A stretch of DNA of 64,000 bases from the NCBI GenBank assembly GCA_948099385.1, contig CANUEZ040000198.1, forward strand, positions 4,416,501 to 4,480,500. Direction: 5' to 3'. Below are positions 1 through 10,523 of this stretch, one piece after another. How positions within the stretch are numbered: position 1 is the first letter of the stretch; each line of letters begins with the position of its first letter. Position numbers and translations under genes: made by a program. The DNA comes from Fasciola hepatica (taxonomy: Eukaryota; Platyhelminthes; Trematoda; Plagiorchiida; Fasciolidae). The notes beneath the pieces are model-generated. The model had not been told where the DNA came from. It made no database searches and saw nothing but the letters and a program-made list of their open reading frames with translations.

Positions 1-557
1 TTTCCAAGTAGTATATACGCTCACCACACTGGGAAAGATATGCTTCTGTTTTTGATGAGAAATCGGAAATGCTTCAAGGAGTGAGGGCATTGAACGTATG
101 CGAATCCATAGAACCTGTGGCACTACCGATAAAGTCTATTCCATAGGCAGTTATAGATGGATTTGATCACGAGCTGAACATTCTCACATGAGAAGACGTC
201 CTGGTTAGAACTGATCAACCGACAGATTGGGTCAGTCAAATCGTCATAGTGACAAAAGCGTGCAAAAACTACTTCACATTTGCATTGACTTGAAACCACT
301 AACACAAAAAGAAACAAGAACTCAGCAGAGAGGGTTTGACGTCGTTCTACGATGATTCATTCATTCGCCATATATCTGGTATTGTTGAATATTACTTGTG
401 TTATAATGGACAAGACGTGCATGGGTAATAGGTTGTTTATGCCAAGATAGCTTGTTCGGACATGAACAAAACAAACCAAACGTTACAAACATGCTTGTTT
501 GCAAAGTGGCTGTCCCCGTTCACTTGAACACAGTGACCATCCGACGGAGAAGCTGTC
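1..557 (+). repeat. Partial satellite unit at left edge
   Basis: Base 1 corresponds to offset 105 of the unit, inside the loop-proximal part of the ACTACTT/AAGTAGT dyad, so about 105 bp are missing on the left. The rest aligns without a gap to the next units. The array boundary is not in this window. Confidence 0.95.
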
Positions 558-2433
558 GTGTTGTTCGCCTGTTGTTGCTCACCTTATCGCGTTCAGTCTC
601 TTGGGCATAGCGGCAATGGTAATCCACGACTGACGACAGTTCCCTTTTCAGAAATCAACTACATTCCAAGTAGTATATACGCTCACAACACTGGGAAAGA
701 TATGCTTCTGTTTTTGATGAGAAATCGGAAATGCTTCAAGGAGTGAGGGCATTGAACGTATGCGAATCCAAAGATCCTGTGGCACTACCGATAAAGTCTG
801 TTCCATAGGCAGTTACAGATGGATTTGATCACGAGCTGAACATTCTCACATGAGAAGACGTCCTGGTTAGAACTGATCAACCGACAGATTGGGTCAGTCA
901 AATCGTCATAGTGACAAAAGCGTGCAAAAACTACTTCACATTTGCATTGATCCGAAACCACTAACAAAAAAAGAAACAAGAACTCAGCAGAGAGGGTTTG
1001 ACGTCGTTCTACGATGATTCATTCATTCGCCATATATCTGGTATTGTTGAATATTACTTGTGTTATAATGGACAAGACGTGCATGGGTAATAAGTTGTTT
1101 ATGCGAAGATAGCTTGTTCGGACATGAACAAAACAAACCAAACGTTACAAACATGCTTGTTTGCAAAGTGGCTGTCCCCGTTCACTTGAACACAGTGACC
1201 ATCCGACGGAGAAGCTGTCGTGTTGTTCGCCTGTTGTTGCTCACCTTATCGCGTTCAGTCTCTTGGGCATAGCGGCAATGGTAATCCACGACTGACGACA
1301 GTTCCCTTTTCAGAAATCAACTACTTTCCAAGTAGTATATACGCTCACCACACTGGGAAAGATATGCTTCTGTTTTTGATGAGAAATCGGAAATGCTTCA
1401 AGGAGTGAGGGCATTGAACGTATGCGAATCCATAGAACCTGTGGCACTACCGATAAAGTCTATTCCATAGGCAGTTACAGATGGATTTGATCACGAGCTG
1501 AACATTCTCACATGAGAAGACGTCCTGGTTAGAACTGATCAACCGACAGATTGAGTCAGTCAAATCGTCATAGTGACAAAAGCGTGCAAAAACTACTTCA
1601 CATTTGCATTGATCCGAAACCACTAACAACAAAAAAAACAAGAACTCAGCAGAGAGGGTTTGACGTCGTTCTACGATGATTCATTCATTCGCCATATATC
1701 TGGTATTGTTGAATATTACTTGTGTTATAATGGACAAGACGTGCATGGGTAATAGGTTGTTTATGCCAAGATAGCTTGTTCGGACATGGACAAAACAAAC
1801 CAAACGTTACAAACATGCTTGTTTGCAAAGTGGCTGTCCCCGTTCACTTGAACACATTGACCATCCGACGGAGAAGCTGTCGTGTGGTTCGCCTGTTGTT
1901 GCTCACCTTATCGCGTTCAGTCTCTTGGGCATAGCGGCAATGGTAATCCACGACTGACGACAGTTCCCTTTTCAGCAATCAACTACTTTCCAAGTAGTAT
2001 ATACGCTCACCACACTTGGAAAGATATGCTTCTGTTTTTGATGAGAAATCGGAAATGCTTCAAGGAGTGAGGGCATTGAACGTATGCGAATCCATAGATC
2101 CTGTGGCACTACCGATAAAGTCTATTCCATAGGCAGTTACAGATGGATTTGATCACGAGCTGAACATTCTCACATGAGAAGACGTCCTGGTTAGAACTGA
2201 TCAACCGACAGATTGGGTCAGTCAAATCGTCATAGTGACAAAAGCGTGCAAAAACTACTTCACATTTGCATTGATCCGAAACCACTAACAAAAAAACATG
2301 AACTCAGCAGAGAGGGTTTGACGTCGTTCTACGATGATTCATTCATTTGCCATATATCTGGTATTGTTGAATATTACTTGTGTTATAATGGACAAGACGT
2401 GCATGGGTAATAAGTTGTTTATGCCAAGATAGC

Positions 2434-2451
2434 TTGTTCGGACATGAACAA
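2434..2451. repeat. Inverted repeat, 6-bp arms (TTGTTC/GAACAA)
   Basis: A dyad with 6-bp arms and a 6-nt centre (GGACAT), present in most units. The class-B units (GGCCATGGAC form) carry one arm mismatch but gain a CCATGG palindrome at the centre. The function is unknown. Confidence 0.6.
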
Positions 2452-2639
2452 AACAAACCAAACGTTACAAACATGCTTGTTTGCAAAGTGGCTGTCCCCG
2501 TTCACTTGAACACAGTGACCATCCGACGGAGAAGCTGTCGTGTGGTTCGCCTGTTGTTGCTCACCTTATCGCGTTCAGTCTCTTGGGCATAGCGGCAATG
2601 GTAATCCACGACTGACGACAGTTCCCTTTTCAGAAATCA

Positions 2640-2656
2640 ACTACTTTCCAAGTAGT
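2640..2656. repeat. Inverted repeat, 7-bp arms (ACTACTT/AAGTAGT)
   Basis: A perfect dyad with 7-bp arms around a 3-nt centre (TCC) recurs in almost every unit. In the units at 54095, 56081, 57405 and 59391 the common variant changes only the centre (TCC to ACC) and leaves both arms intact. The copy near 663 carries an arm mismatch. It could extrude as a small cruciform or bind a dimeric protein; the sequence alone does not show which. Confidence 0.7.
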
Positions 2657-2824
2657 ATATACGCTCATCACACTGGGAAAGATATGCTTCTGTTTTTGAT
2701 GAGAAATCGGAAATGCTTCAAGGAGTGAGGGCATTGAACGTATGCGAATCCATAGATCCTGTGGCACTACCGATAAAGTCTATTCCATAGGCAGTTACAG
2801 ATGGATTTGATCACGAGCTGAACA

Positions 2825-2838
2825 TTCTCACATGAGAA
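2825..2838. repeat. Inverted repeat, 6-bp arms (TTCTCA/TGAGAA)
   Basis: A dyad with 6-bp arms and a 2-nt centre (CA), immediately followed by a GACGTC palindrome. It is present in most units. It is altered in the GGCAATC haplotype (for example 15373), by CACACG near 23970, 24630, 25950 and 26610, and by TTAC at 59017, 60341 and 63651, so it is not strictly constrained. Confidence 0.65.
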
Positions 2839-2944
2839 GACGTCCTGGTTAGAACTGATCAACCGACAGATTGGGTCAGTCAAATCGTCATAGTGACAAA
2901 AGCGTGCAAAAACTACTTCACATTTGCATTGATCCGAAACCACT

Positions 2945-2963
2945 AACAAAAAAAGAAACAAGA
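2945..2963 (+). repeat. Length-variable A-rich tract
   Basis: This tract is the main source of unit-length variation. Forms seen include A7-G-A3 (2948), a short form running into CATGAACTC (for example 2290, 3610, 4927, 23432, 26730, 50540, 51860), CAAACAAAAAC (4267, 17487, 18807), CAACAA8C (1627, 5585, 16165), A10 (10879, 12200, 14182), CAACAACAAAAAC (53841, 59137, 60461, 61785) and CCAAGA7G (56484, 61118, 62442). The form correlates with subfamily, so it tracks unit ancestry and not only polymerase slippage. Confidence 0.85.
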
Positions 2964-3129
2964 ACTCAGCAGAGAGGGTTTGACGTCGTTCTACGATGAT
3001 TCATTCATTCGCCATATATCTGGTATTGTTGAATATTACTTGTGTTATAATGGACAAGACGTGCATGGGTAGTAGGTTGTTTATGCCAAGATAGCTTGTT
3101 CGGACATGGACAAAACAAACCAAACGTTA

Positions 3130-3145
3130 CAAACATGCTTGTTTG
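3130..3145. repeat. Inverted repeat, 5-bp arms (CAAAC/GTTTG)
   Basis: CAAAC and GTTTG flank ATGCTT in nearly all units. The arms are short, so chance is possible. It lies 17 bp before the GTTCA/TGAAC dyad, giving a cluster of symmetrical sites at the end of the unit. Confidence 0.5.
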
Positions 3146-3161
3146 CAAAGTGGCTGTCCCC

Positions 3162-3173
3162 GTTCACTTGAAC
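3162..3173. repeat. Inverted repeat, 5-bp arms (GTTCA/TGAAC)
   Basis: GTTCA-CT-TGAAC occurs in almost every unit. Exceptions include the units with TTGAAGAC (32898, 40172 and 40834 regions) and those with CTTAAACA (37524 and 38186), where one arm is changed. Confidence 0.55.
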
Positions 3174-6100
3174 ACAGTGACCATCCGACGGAGAAGCTGT
3201 CGTGTGGTTCGCCTGTTGTTGCTCACCTTATCGCGTTCAGTCTCTTGGGCATAGCGGCAATGGTAATCCACGACTGACGACAGTTCCCTTTTCAGAAATC
3301 AACTACTTTCCAAGTAGTATATACGCTCACCACACTGGGAAAGATATGCTTCTGTTTTTGATGAGAAATCGGAAATGCTTCAAGGAGTGAGGGCATTGAA
3401 CGTATGCGAATCCATAGAATCTGTGGCACTACCCAAAATGTCTATTGCATAGGCAGTTACAGATGGATTTGATCAAGAGCTGAACATTCTCACATGAGAA
3501 GACGTCCTGGTTAGAACTGATCAACCGACAGATTGAGTCAGTCAAATCGTCATAGTGACAAAAGCGTGCAAAAACTACTTCACATTTGCATTGATCCGAA
3601 ACCACTAACAAAAAAACATGAACTCAGCAGAGAGGGTTTGACGTCGTTCTACGATGATTCATTCATTTGCCATATATCTGGTATTGTTGAATATTACTTG
3701 TGTTATAATGGACAAGACGTGCATGGGTAATAAGTTGTTTATGCCAAGATAGCTTGTTCGGACATGAACAAAACAAACCAAACGTTACAAACATGCTTGT
3801 TTGCAAAGTGGCTGTCCCCGTTCACTTGAACACAGTGACCATCCGACGGAGAAGCTGTCGTGTGGTTCGCCTGTTGTTGCTCACCTTATCGCGTTCAGTC
3901 TCTTGGGCATAGCGGCAATGGTAATCCACGACTGACGACAGTTCCCTTTTCAGAAATCAACTACTTTCCAAGTAGTATATACGCTCACGACACTGGGAAA
4001 GATATGCTTCTGTTTTTGATGAGAAATCGGAAATGCTTCAAGGAGTGAGGGCATTGAACGTATGCGAATCCATAGAATCTGTGGCACTACCCAAAATGTC
4101 TATTGCATAGGCAGTTACAGATGGATTTGATCACGAGCTGAACATTCTCACATGAGAAGACGTCCTGGTTAGAACTGATCAACCGACAGATTGGGTCAGT
4201 CAAATCGTCATAGTGACAAAAGCGTGCAAAAACTACTTCACATTTGCATTGATCCGAAACCACTAACAAACAAAAACAAGAACTCAGCAGAGAGGGTTTG
4301 ACGTCGTTCTACGATGATTCATTCATTCGCCATATATCTGGTATTGTTGAATATTACTTGTGTTATAATGGACAAGACGTGCATGGGTAATAGGTTGTTT
4401 ATGCGAAGATAGCTTGTTCGGACATGAACAAAACAAACCAAACGTTACAAACATGCTTGTTTGCAAAGTGGCTGTCCCCGTTCACTTGAACACAGTGACC
4501 ATCCGACGGAGAAGCTGTCGTGTTGTTCGCCTGTTGTTGCTCACCTTATCGCGTTCAGTCTCTTGGGCATAGCGGCAATGGTAATCCACGACTGACGACA
4601 GTTCCCTTTTCAGAAATCAACTACTTTCCAAGTAGTATATACGCTCACCACACTGGGAAAGATATGCTTCTGTTTTTGATGAGAAATCGGAAATGCTTCA
4701 AGGAGTGAGGGCATTGAACGTATGCGAATCCATAGAATCTGTGGCACTACCCAAAATGTCTATTGCATAGGCAGTTACAGATGGATTTGATCAAGAGCTG
4801 AACATTCTCACATGAGAAGACGTCCTGGTTAGAACTGATCAACCGACAGATTGGGTCAGTCAAATCGTCATAGTGACAAAAGCGTGCAAAAACTACTTCA
4901 CATTTGCATTGATCCGAAACCACTAACAAAAAAACATGAACTCAGCAGAGAGGGTTTGACGTCGTTCTACGATGATTCATTCATTTGCCATATATCTGGT
5001 ATTGTTGAATATTACTTGTGTTATAATGGACAAGACGTGCATGGGTAATAAGTTGTTTATGCCAAGATAGCTTGTTCGGACATGGAAAAAACAAACCAAA
5101 CGTTACAAACATGCTTGTTTGCAAAGTGGCTGTCCCCGTTCACTTGAACACAGTGACCATCCGACGGAGAAGCTGTCGTGTGGTTCGCCTGTTGTTGCTC
5201 ACCTTATCGCGTTCAGTCTCTTGGGCATAGCGGCAATGGTAATCCACGACTGACGACAGTTCCCTTTTCAGAAATCAACTACTTTCCAAGTAGTATATAC
5301 GCTCACGACACTGGGAAAGATATGCTTCTGTTTTTGATGAGAAATCGGAAATGCTTCAAGGAGTGAGGGCATTGAACGTATGCGAATCCATAGAATCTGT
5401 GGCACTACCCAAAATGTCTATTGCATAGGCAGTTACAGATGGATTTGATCACGAGCTGAACATTCTCACATGAGAAGACGTCCTGGTTAGAACTGATCAA
5501 CCGACAGATTGGGTCAGTCAAATCGTCATAGTGACAAAAGCGTGCAAAAACTACTTCACATTTGCATTGATCCGAAACCACTAACAACAAAAAAAACAAG
5601 AACTCAGCAGAGAGGGTTTGACGTCGTTCTACGATGATTCATTCATTCGCCATATATCTGGTATTGTTGAATATTACTTGTGTTATAATGGACAAGACGT
5701 GCATGGGTAATAGGTTGTTTATGCGAAGATAGCTTGTTCGGACATGAACAAAACAAACCAAACGTTACAAACATGCTTGTTTGCATAGTGGCTGTCCCCG
5801 TTCACTTGAACACAGTGACCATCCGACGGAGAAGCTGTCGTGTGGTTCGCCTGTTGTTGCTCACCTTATCGCGTTCAGTCTCTTGGGCATAGCGGCAATG
5901 GTAATCCACGACTGACGACAGTTCCCTTTTCAGAAATCAACTACTTTCCAAGTAGTATATACGCTCACCACACTTGGAAAGATATGCTTCTGTTTTTGAT
6001 GAGAAATCGGAAATGCTTCAGGGAGTGAGGGCATTGAACGTATGCGAATCCATAGATCCTGTGGCACTACCGATAAAGTCTATTCCATAGGCAGTTATAG

Positions 6101-6596
6101 ATGGATTTGATCACGAGCTGAACATTCTCACATGAGAAGACGTCCTGGTTAGAACTGATCAACCGACAGATTGGGTCAGTCAAATCGTCATAGTGACAAA
6201 AGCGTGCAAAAACTACTTCACATTTGCATTGATCCGAAACCACTAACAAAAAAAGAAACAAGAACTCAGCAGAGAGGGTTTGACGTCGTTCTACGATGAT
6301 TCATTCATTCGCCATATATCTGGTATTGTTGAATATTACTTGTGTTATAATGGACAAGACGTGCATGGGTAATAGGTTGTTTATGCCAAGATAGCTTGTT
6401 CGGACATGAACAAAACAAACCAAACGTTACAAACATGCTTGTTTGCAAAGTGGCTGTCCCCGTTCACTTGAACACAGTGACCATCCGACGGAGAAGCTGT
6501 CGTGTGGTTCGCCTGTTGTTGCTCACCTTAGCGCGTTCAGTCTCTTGGGCATAGCGGCAATGGTAATCCACGACTGACGACAGTTCCCTTTTCAGC

Positions 6597-8027
6597 AATC
6601 AACTACTTTCCAAGTAGTATATACGCTCACCACACTGGGAAAGATATGCTTCTGTTTTTGATGAGAAATCGGAAATGCTTCAAGGAGTGAGGGCATTGAA
6701 CGTATGCGAATCCATAGAATCTGTGGCACTACCGAAAATGTCTATTGCATAGGCAGTTACAGATGGATTTGATCACGAGCTGAACATTCTCACATGAGAA
6801 GACGTCCTGGTTAGAACTGATCAACCGACAGATTGGGTCAGTCAAATCGTCATAGTGACAAAAGCGTGCAAAAACTACTTCACATTTGCATTGATCCGAA
6901 ACCACTAACAACAAAAAAAACAAGAACTCAGCAGAGAGGGTTTGACGTCGTTCTACGATGATTCATTCATTCGCCATATATTTGGTATTGTTGAATATTA
7001 CTTGTGTTATAATGGACAAGACGTGCATGGGTAATAGGTTGTTTATGCGAAGATAGCTTGTTCGGACATGAACAAAACAAACCAAACGTTACAAACATGC
7101 TTGTTTGCAAAGTGGCTGTCCCCGTTCACTTGAACACAGTGACCATCCGACGGAGAAGCTGTCGTGTTGTTCGCCTGTTGTTGCTCACCTTATCGCGTTC
7201 AGTCTCTTGGGCATAGCGGCAATGGTAATCCACGACTGACGACAGTTCCCTTTTCAGAAATCAACTACTTTCCAAGTAGTATATACGCTCACCACACTGG
7301 GAAAGATATGCTTCTGTTTTTGATGAGAAATCGGAAATGCTTCAAGGAGTGAGGGCATTGAACGTATGCGAATCCATAGAATCTGTGGCACTACCGAAAA
7401 TGTCTATTGCATAGGCAGTTACAGATGGATTTGATCACGAGCTGAACATTCTCACATGAGAAGACGTCCTGGTTAGAACTGATCAACCGACAGATTGGGT
7501 CAGTCAAATCGTCATAGTGACAAAAGCGTGCAAAAACTACTTCACATTTGCATTGATCCGAAACCACTAACAACAAAAAAAACAAGAACTCAGCAGAGAG
7601 GGTTTGACGTCGTTCTACGATGATTCATTCATTCGCCATATATTTGGTATTGTTGAATATTACTTGTGTTATAATGGACAAGACGTGCATGGGTAATAGG
7701 TTGTTTATGCGAAGATAGCTTGTTCGGACATGAACAAAACAAACCAAACGTTACAAACATGCTTGTTTGCAAAGTGGCTGTCCCCGTTCACTTGAACACA
7801 GTGACCATCCGACGGAGAAGCTGTCGTGTTGTTCGCCTGTTGTTGCTCACCTTATCGCGTTCAGTCTCTTGGGCATAGCGGCAATGGTAATCCACGACTG
7901 ACGACAGTTCCCTTTTCAGAAATCAACTACTTTCCAAGTAGTATATACGCTCACCACACTGGGAAAGATATGCTTCTGTTTTTGATGAGAAATCGGAAAT
8001 GCTTCAAGGAGTGAGGGCATTGAACGT
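6597..8027 (+). repeat. Adjacent single-unit duplication (lag 662)
   Basis: By eye, 6597-7365 matches 7259-8027 without a difference, including the rare TATATTTGG variant and the CAACAA8C tract. The match is bounded by CAGCAATC versus CAGAAATC on the left and TATGCGAA versus TATGTGAA on the right. This suggests a recent one-unit duplication or conversion. Confidence 0.7.
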
Positions 8028-10265
8028 ATGTGAATCCATAGAATCTGTGGCACTACCGAAAATGTCTATTGCATAGGCAGTTACAGATGGATTTGATCAC
8101 GAGCTGAACATTCTCACATGAGAAGACGTCCTGGTTAGAACTGATCAACCGACAGATTGGGTCAGTCAAATCGTCATAGTGACAAAAGCGTGCAAAAACT
8201 ACTTCACATTTGCATTGATCCGAAACCACTAACAAAAAAAAAACAAGAACTCAGCAGAGAGGGTTTGACGTCGTTCTACGATGATTCATTCATTCGCCAT
8301 ATATCTGGTATTGTTGAATATTACTTGTGTTATAATGGACAAGACGTGCATGGGTAATAGGTTGTTTATGCCAAGATAGCTTGTTCGGACATGAACAAAA
8401 CAAACCAAACGTTACAAACATGCTTGTTTGCAAAATGTCTGTCCCCGTTCACTTGAACACAGTGACCATCCGACGGAGAAGCTGTCGTGTGGTTCGCCTG
8501 TTGTTGCTCACCTTATCGCGTTCAGTCTCTTGGGCATAGCGGCAATGGTAATCCACGACTGACGACAGTTCCCTTTTCAGAAATCAACTACTTTCCAAGT
8601 AGTATATACGCTCACCACACTTGGAAAGATATGCTTCTGTTTTTGATGAGAAATCGGAAATGCTTCAGGGAGTGAGGGCATTGAACGTATGCGAATCCAT
8701 AGATCCTGTGGCACTACCGATTAAGTCTATTCCATAGGCAGTTATAGATGGATTTGATCACGAGCTGAACATTCTCACATGAGAAGACGTCCTGGTTAGA
8801 ACTGATCAACCGACAGATTGGGTCAGTCAAATCGTCATAGTGACAAAAGCGTGCAAAAACTACTTCACATTTGCATTGATCCGAAACCACTAACAACAAA
8901 AAAAACAAGAACTCAGCAGAGAGGGTTTGACGTCGTTCTACGATGGTTCATTCATTCGCCATATATCTGGTATTGTTGAATATTACTTGTGTTATAATGG
9001 ACAAGACGTGCATGGGTAATAAGTTGTTTATGCCAAGATAGCTTGTTCGGACATGAACAAAACAAACCAAACGTTACAAACATGCTTGTTTGCAAAGTGG
9101 CTGTCCCCGTTCACTTGAACACAGTGACCATCCGACGGAGAAGCTGTCGTGTTGTTCGCCTGTTGTTGCTCACCTTATCGCGTTCAGTCTCTTGGGCATA
9201 GCGGCAATGGTAATCCACGACTGACGACAGTTCCCTTTTCAGAAATCAACTACTTTCCAAGTAGTATATACGCTCACGACACTGGGAAAGATATGCTTCT
9301 GTTTTTGATGAGAAATCGGAAATGCTTCAAGGAGTGAGGGCATTGAACGTATGTGAATCCATAGAATCTGTGGCACTACCGAAAAAGTCTATTGCATAGG
9401 CAGTTACAGATGGATTTGATCACGAGCTGAACATTCTCACATGAGAAGACGTCCTGGTTAGAACTGATCAACCGACAGATTGGGTCAGTCAAATCGTCAT
9501 AGTGACAAAAGCGTGCAAAAACTACTTCACATTTGCATTGATCCGAAACCACTAACAAAAAAAGAAACAAGAACTCAGCAGAGAGGGTTTGACGTCGTTC
9601 TACGATGATTCATTCATTCGCCATATATCTGGTATTGTTGAATATTACTTGTGTTATAATGGACAAGACGTGCATGGGTAATAAGTTGTTTATGCCAAGA
9701 TAGCTTGTTCGGACATGAACAAAACAAACCAAACGTTACAAACATGCTTGTTTGCAAAGTGGCTGTCCCCGTTCACTTGAACACAGTGACCATCCGACGG
9801 AGAAGCTGTCGTGTGGTTCGCCTGTTGTTGCTCACCTTATCGCGTTCAGTCTCTTGGGCATAGCGGCAATGGTAATCCACGACTGACGACAGTTCCCTTT
9901 TCAGAAATCAACTACTTTCCAAGTAGTATATACGCTCACCACACTTGGAAAGATATTCTTCTGTTTTTGATGAGAAATCGGAAATGCTTCAGATAGTGAG
10001 GGCATTGAACGTATGCGAATCCATAGATCCTGTGGCACTACCGATAAAGTCTGTTCCATAGGCAGTTACAGATGGATTTGATCACGAGCTGGCAATCTCA
10101 CATGAGAAGACCTCCTGGTTAGAACTGATCAACCGACAGATTGGGTCAGTCAAACCGTCATAGTGACAAAAGCGTGCAAAAACTACTTCACATTTGCATT
10201 GATCCGAAACCACTAACAAAAAAAGAAACAAGAACTCAGCAGAGAGGGTTTGACGTCGTTCTACG

Positions 10266-10523
10266 ATGATTCATTCATTCGCCATATATCTGGTATTGTT
10301 GAATATTACTTGTGTTATAATGGACAAGACGTGCATGTGTAATAGGATGTTTATTGCAGATAGCTTGTTCGGCCATGGACAAAACGAACCAAACGTTACA
10401 AACATGCTTGTTTGCAAAGTGGCTGTCCCCGTTCACTTGAACACAGTGACCATCCGACGGAGAAGCTGTCGTGTGGTTTGCCTGTTGTTGCTCACCTTAT
10501 CGCGTTCAGTCTCTTGGGCATAG
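10266..10523 (+). other. 85-codon ATG frame open only in class-B units
   Basis: This is the only recurrent frame here with an ATG start. In most units it stops after about 31 codons, at the TAG following TTTATGCCAAGA. In class-B units the sequence reads TTTATTGCAGATAG, 2 bp shorter, so the frame continues to a TAG after SVSWA. Open copies begin at 10266, 11587, 13570, 15553, 16875, 19514, 20834, 23471, 24792, 26115, 31401 and 33382. The predicted product has a hydrophobic start (IHSFAIYLVLLNITCVI) resembling a signal or membrane segment, then a basic Arg-rich stretch, but matches no family I know. The frame exists through an indel in a satellite, so I regard it as fortuitous. Confidence 0.3.
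10350..10355 (-). promoter_or_regulatory. Minus-strand AATAAA hexamer in class-B units
   Basis: The class-B change creates TTTATT on the plus strand, which reads as the canonical polyadenylation hexamer AATAAA on the minus strand. Standard units read TTTATG here and lack it. It recurs in all 12 class-B units. Whether the array is transcribed is unknown, so function is speculative. Confidence 0.25.

Larger units (their letters stand above)
2540..3201 (+). repeat. Reference satellite unit (662 bp)
   Basis: This near-consensus copy is used here to place motifs inside the unit. A hand count of 2521-3180 gives about 282 G+C in 660 bp (43%) and about 28 CpG. In order it holds the GTG anchor, the 7-bp-stem dyad (2640-2656), a TTCTCA/TGAGAA dyad (2825-2838), a GACGTC palindrome (2839-2844), GTCA/TGAC (2887-2897), an A-rich tract (2945-2963), a second GACGTC (2982-2987), an (ATTC)3 stretch (about 2999-3010), CAAAC/GTTTG (3130-3145) and GTTCA/TGAAC (3162-3173). 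All six frames contain stops, and 662 is not a multiple of 3, so a tandem-repeat protein cannot run through it. Private changes here include a G in GGGTAGTAGG and ACATGGAC in place of ACATGAAC. Confidence 0.9.
1882..5839 (+). repeat. HOR dimer, three copies (1320/1318/1320 bp)
   Basis: Units alternate in length and type: 658, 662, 658, 660, 658, 662 bp. The short member carries the CATGAACTC form of the A-rich tract and TCATTTGCC in place of TCATTCGCC (near 2343, 3663, 4981). Two further markers repeat at a lag of 1318: GATCAAGAG (3471 and 4789) and CACGACACT (near 3987 and 5305). The dimers are therefore 1882-3201, 3202-4519 and 4520-5839. Confidence 0.75.

Noticed and set aside
558..746. 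Recurrent 62-codon plus-strand frame (FACCCSPYRVQSL...), one per unit
   Set aside because: It starts at GTG or TTG with an in-frame TGA shortly upstream and no ATG there. The common variants (W/L, E/A, H/D, G/W, M/I) are all amino-acid changing, and the unit at 6502 carries a stop near 6531. It is a passenger frame of the repeat.
785..979. Recurrent 60-64-codon minus-strand frame (QCKCEVVFARFCHYDD...)
   Set aside because: It starts at TTG or GTG in the variable A-rich tract, so its N terminus changes with tract length. It has no recognised domain.
3040..3060. TATAAT as a bacterial -10 promoter element
   Set aside because: GTTATAATGG recurs in each unit, but no -35 lies at 16-18 bp, no gene follows, and the array is eukaryotic in character.
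2540..3201. CENP-B box
   Set aside because: No match to the essential TTCG-n4-A-n2-CGGG pattern on either strand of the unit by eye.
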